Source: Ricinus communis (lineage: Eukaryota; Streptophyta; Magnoliopsida; Malpighiales; Euphorbiaceae). From it: a stretch of 64,000 nucleotides of DNA. Positions 61,704 through 64,000 of the stretch are shown one piece after another (the stretch's first letter is position 1; each line of letters starts with the position of its first letter). The stretch spans positions 12,399,001 through 12,463,000 of the forward strand of contig NC_063263.1 in the NCBI RefSeq assembly GCF_019578655.1. The letters run 5' to 3'. Below the pieces are notes generated by a model. That model worked only from the letters and a program-made list of their open reading frames with translations. It did no database searches and was not told the origin of the DNA. Both the position numbers and the translations under genes were made by a program.

Positions 61704-62632
61704 TAGGTCCTTAAATGTTTCTTCTTTTCTGGGAAAATTAGCAATGACCTCTCGTCTATTCCATTTACGAAATTGGTATTGGAGCATGATTTTAAATAAT
61801 GGTAGAGTGAGCTGTACTGGTATTGGAAACTGGGTCGGACTGAATCAAGCTGTATCAGATTGAAACGGCTTTCACTATTGTGAATTTTCAAATTATCCTT
61901 CTCCTTTTCCTTTGTGGGAAATTCCCATTCAAGTGGATAAGTTTAGAGTTATATTGGCTAATGAGAAGGGATGGGGCTAGGAGACGATGGTAGAGTTTGA
62001 AAAACAAATGATATTGAGCTGTTCATAATGTATCAGTAAATAACATAATTGGAGGCTAGAATCCTGTTGCAAAACGGACAATTGGTAACGTATCATCCGG
62101 TTTTAAAACCCAATTTGGAGCCATCATAAAGCAATTAATGAATGCCTAGAAATGCGTCATTTCTGATTAAATAGAGCTTGCGGTTTCCTGTCAGATTATT
62201 TAACGTATCCCAAGCTGGATAGATTCTTTTTGTTGTCTTTGAAGGTGATAACATATAAATTTTCGTAAATGAAGTCTAAATCGAAAAGGACATCTGAATG
62301 TTCTACTGTTGCAGTTATAATTTGGGATGAAGTACAATGATCGATATCAAGTGTGCTAAATAGGAATGTGCTTTTTGATTAATTTCTTTTTTGCATGTTA
62401 GAAAGAAAATGATGTGCTTTACTTGAAGCTACTTTGCTAGTTTTGGTTTTAGCTGATGGTATGTTTAGATGCATAGTTATCTTCACACATTGCATTTTGA
62501 ATCATGCTGCAGACTCTTAATCCGAGATTAACTTGTTCCTTGCTCTCTTTTCTTTATTTTTGTTTTTTTCCTTTTATCAAGGTTTTGTCAGTTTTAAGGA
62601 TCTGCTTTGTGCATCATTTATTGAGAGAATCA
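61704..62632. other. Probable leader intron and 5' UTR
   Basis: Sequence between the MITE and the CID-gene start codon. I see no other gene. The 102-codon open frame at 62504-62812 overlaps the first coding exon in the same frame but starts in the inferred leader, and the first well-conserved residues begin at 62633. Confidence 0.45.
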
Positions 62633-64000
62633 ATGGGCAGTTCATTTAATCCTCAGATTTTAATGGAAAAGCTTGCCAAGCTCAACCATTCACAGGCAAG
62701 CATAGAAAGTATCCTTTTGATATGGATACTCAATGATGCTTCTCTTCCTATTGATATTGCTATTTTGTTTAAAATCATTTTTTCAGCAGCTTTCGCTTTC
62801 ATAAATAGGTAGCTGTCTATGTTCAAAGTCTGATTAGTGACAGCATTTGAAAGTTGCTTACTGGTTTTTAGTATGATGCATTAACATCTTATTAGAAATG
62901 GATGATGCACAGTTATTGAGACGTAGCAAAGCATTCATCTATTGGGTGCTACCTCATGTTTCCTAGTTGGTTTATCTTTCACTGATATATGGTCACGATT
63001 AATTTACTATATGAGATATGTATTAGCCTTCTGTATCTATATCCTGAAACCTTCAATAGACTGCTTCTTCTTTTTTTCCTAATTTGCGATCCTTAATGTG
63101 CTAAGCTTTATCACACTGGTGTATTTTTCATATGAATAAAGCAAAGCAAGTTGTTGAAACATGGGACAGACAGTTTCATTGTTCCCCACGTGAGCAGAGA
63201 TTGGCTTTTCTGTATCTTGCAAATGACATTTTGCAGAATAGCCGTCGAAAGGGTTCAGAGTTTGTTGGTGAATTTTGGAAGGTTCTTCCAGAAGCTCTTC
63301 GTGACGTAATTGAAAATGGGGATGAGGTCGGAAGAAATGCCGCACTAAGACTGGTACTTAATGCTGCTTTTACTATATCTTCATTGAATGAGGTTTATTA
63401 TAACTAATGCTTTATGCCTTTTTGCCATGTAAACAGCTGTCCCATGAAATTGTAAATTTCAAGGGTTTAGATCACTATATGTTTGTTTGTAAATAAAAGC
63501 AAGAGTGAACAGGATATGGGGATTGGTAAAAGAATGAGAGAGTTTTCTTTGTAGGTCATTTTACTTTATTATTTTTGGTTATCTTTTATGTGATTATCGT
63601 ATTACGGTTTCTGTTTTGCTTGATACTCGGAGAGAAAAATATTTTCGAACTTCAATGTCACTTGCTTGTGACATAGAGGTATTGTATAAATCGTGAGAGC
63701 ATTGTGGCTATGCTTAAATATGACTGCAAAGAAGGTGATGAAAAATATGGTCATTTCTCCTGTGGGAATAATAATGATGATTCCCACTGCCATACATGAC
63801 AGTGTGAATCGACTGACTGGATGTGTGTCAATACTTTTGTGCTATAAGAAATTGTTCCCTGGTGCTACACTTTTGTTTCCTTAAACTTGCTAAGTAGCCC
63901 ACAGCAGATCTTCCTGTTCCTCATGGTCAGTCTGCTTGATTATTGATATAAGTTCAGGTACATAACTGCATATTAAAGTATCATCATTATCATATCGTAA
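62633..64000 (+). CDS. CID/RPR-domain protein (RNA polymerase II CTD-interacting), 5' part
   Basis: Coding exons 62633-62708 and 63106-63353 give 108 residues in frame, and the gene continues past the window. The protein starts MGSSFNPQILMEKLAKLNHS. Splicing of GAA A|GT to an exon starting CTTTATCACAC yields IETLSHWCIFHMNKAKQVV, then REQRLAFLYLANDILQNSRR, GSEFVGEFWKVLPEALRDV and NGDEVGRNAALRL. This is the CID fold (ENTH/VHS superfamily) that binds the phosphorylated C-terminal domain of RNA polymerase II, as in RPRD1-like proteins and yeast Rtt103/Pcf11. A nuclear role in transcription termination or 3' processing is expected. The expected third exon (family motif IWEERKVFG) is not found by 64000. 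Confidence 0.9.

Overview
The window is nuclear DNA from a flowering plant. The evidence is GT-AG split genes, plant-only families (NAC factor, LRR-XII receptor kinase, RLCK-VII kinase, DRB2-type dsRNA-binding protein), Ty1/copia and hAT elements, and AT-rich spacers with long (AT)n and (AG)n arrays. The proteins look eudicot, probably rosid. I cannot name the species.

Layout. 0-9 kb, + strand: an apparently intact LRR receptor kinase (1943-5238), with a possible older LRR relic upstream, then a two-exon gene for an 81-residue conserved small protein (6496-8572). 9-25 kb: a NAC gene (11729-12777, -), a long AT-rich spacer, an internally deleted hAT transposon (19771-21496), and a seven-exon plastid-type glycerophosphodiester phosphodiesterase gene (22077-24884, -). 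25-37.8 kb: gene-poor. It holds a degraded Ty1/copia element with both LTRs (29743-34723, reading -) that sits against a frameshifted coding-like block I do not recognise (about 34738-35440, -).

37.8-58.6 kb is gene-rich, with four protein genes in a row on the - strand: a DRB2/3/5-type dsRNA-binding protein, a DHHC S-acyltransferase, an RLCK-VII kinase, and a predicted type II membrane fucosyltransferase-like protein. A tRNA-Gln(UUG) gene lies between the second and third on the + strand. A LINE 3' fragment sits in intron 1 of the RLCK gene. 60-64 kb, + strand: the 5' part of a gene for a CID/RPR-domain protein (RNA polymerase II CTD interaction). A 403-bp hAT-type MITE lies upstream of its start codon, and the gene runs off the window.

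The genes are independent eukaryotic units, not a pathway or operon. Two of the kinases are of immune-related types (non-RD LRR-XII; RLCK-VII), but nothing in the sequence links them functionally. All exon models were built by hand from splice sites and reading-frame continuity. Each complete model stays in frame from ATG to stop. I found no convincing new biological system. The most useful observations are the specific lesions in the copia polyprotein (integrase catalytic Glu to Lys, RT catalytic Asp to Glu, zinc-knuckle Cys to Tyr), a likely GC-AG intron and a likely extra last exon in the fucosyltransferase-like gene, the unannotated MITE and LINE fragments, and the unidentified decayed block beside the copia element.
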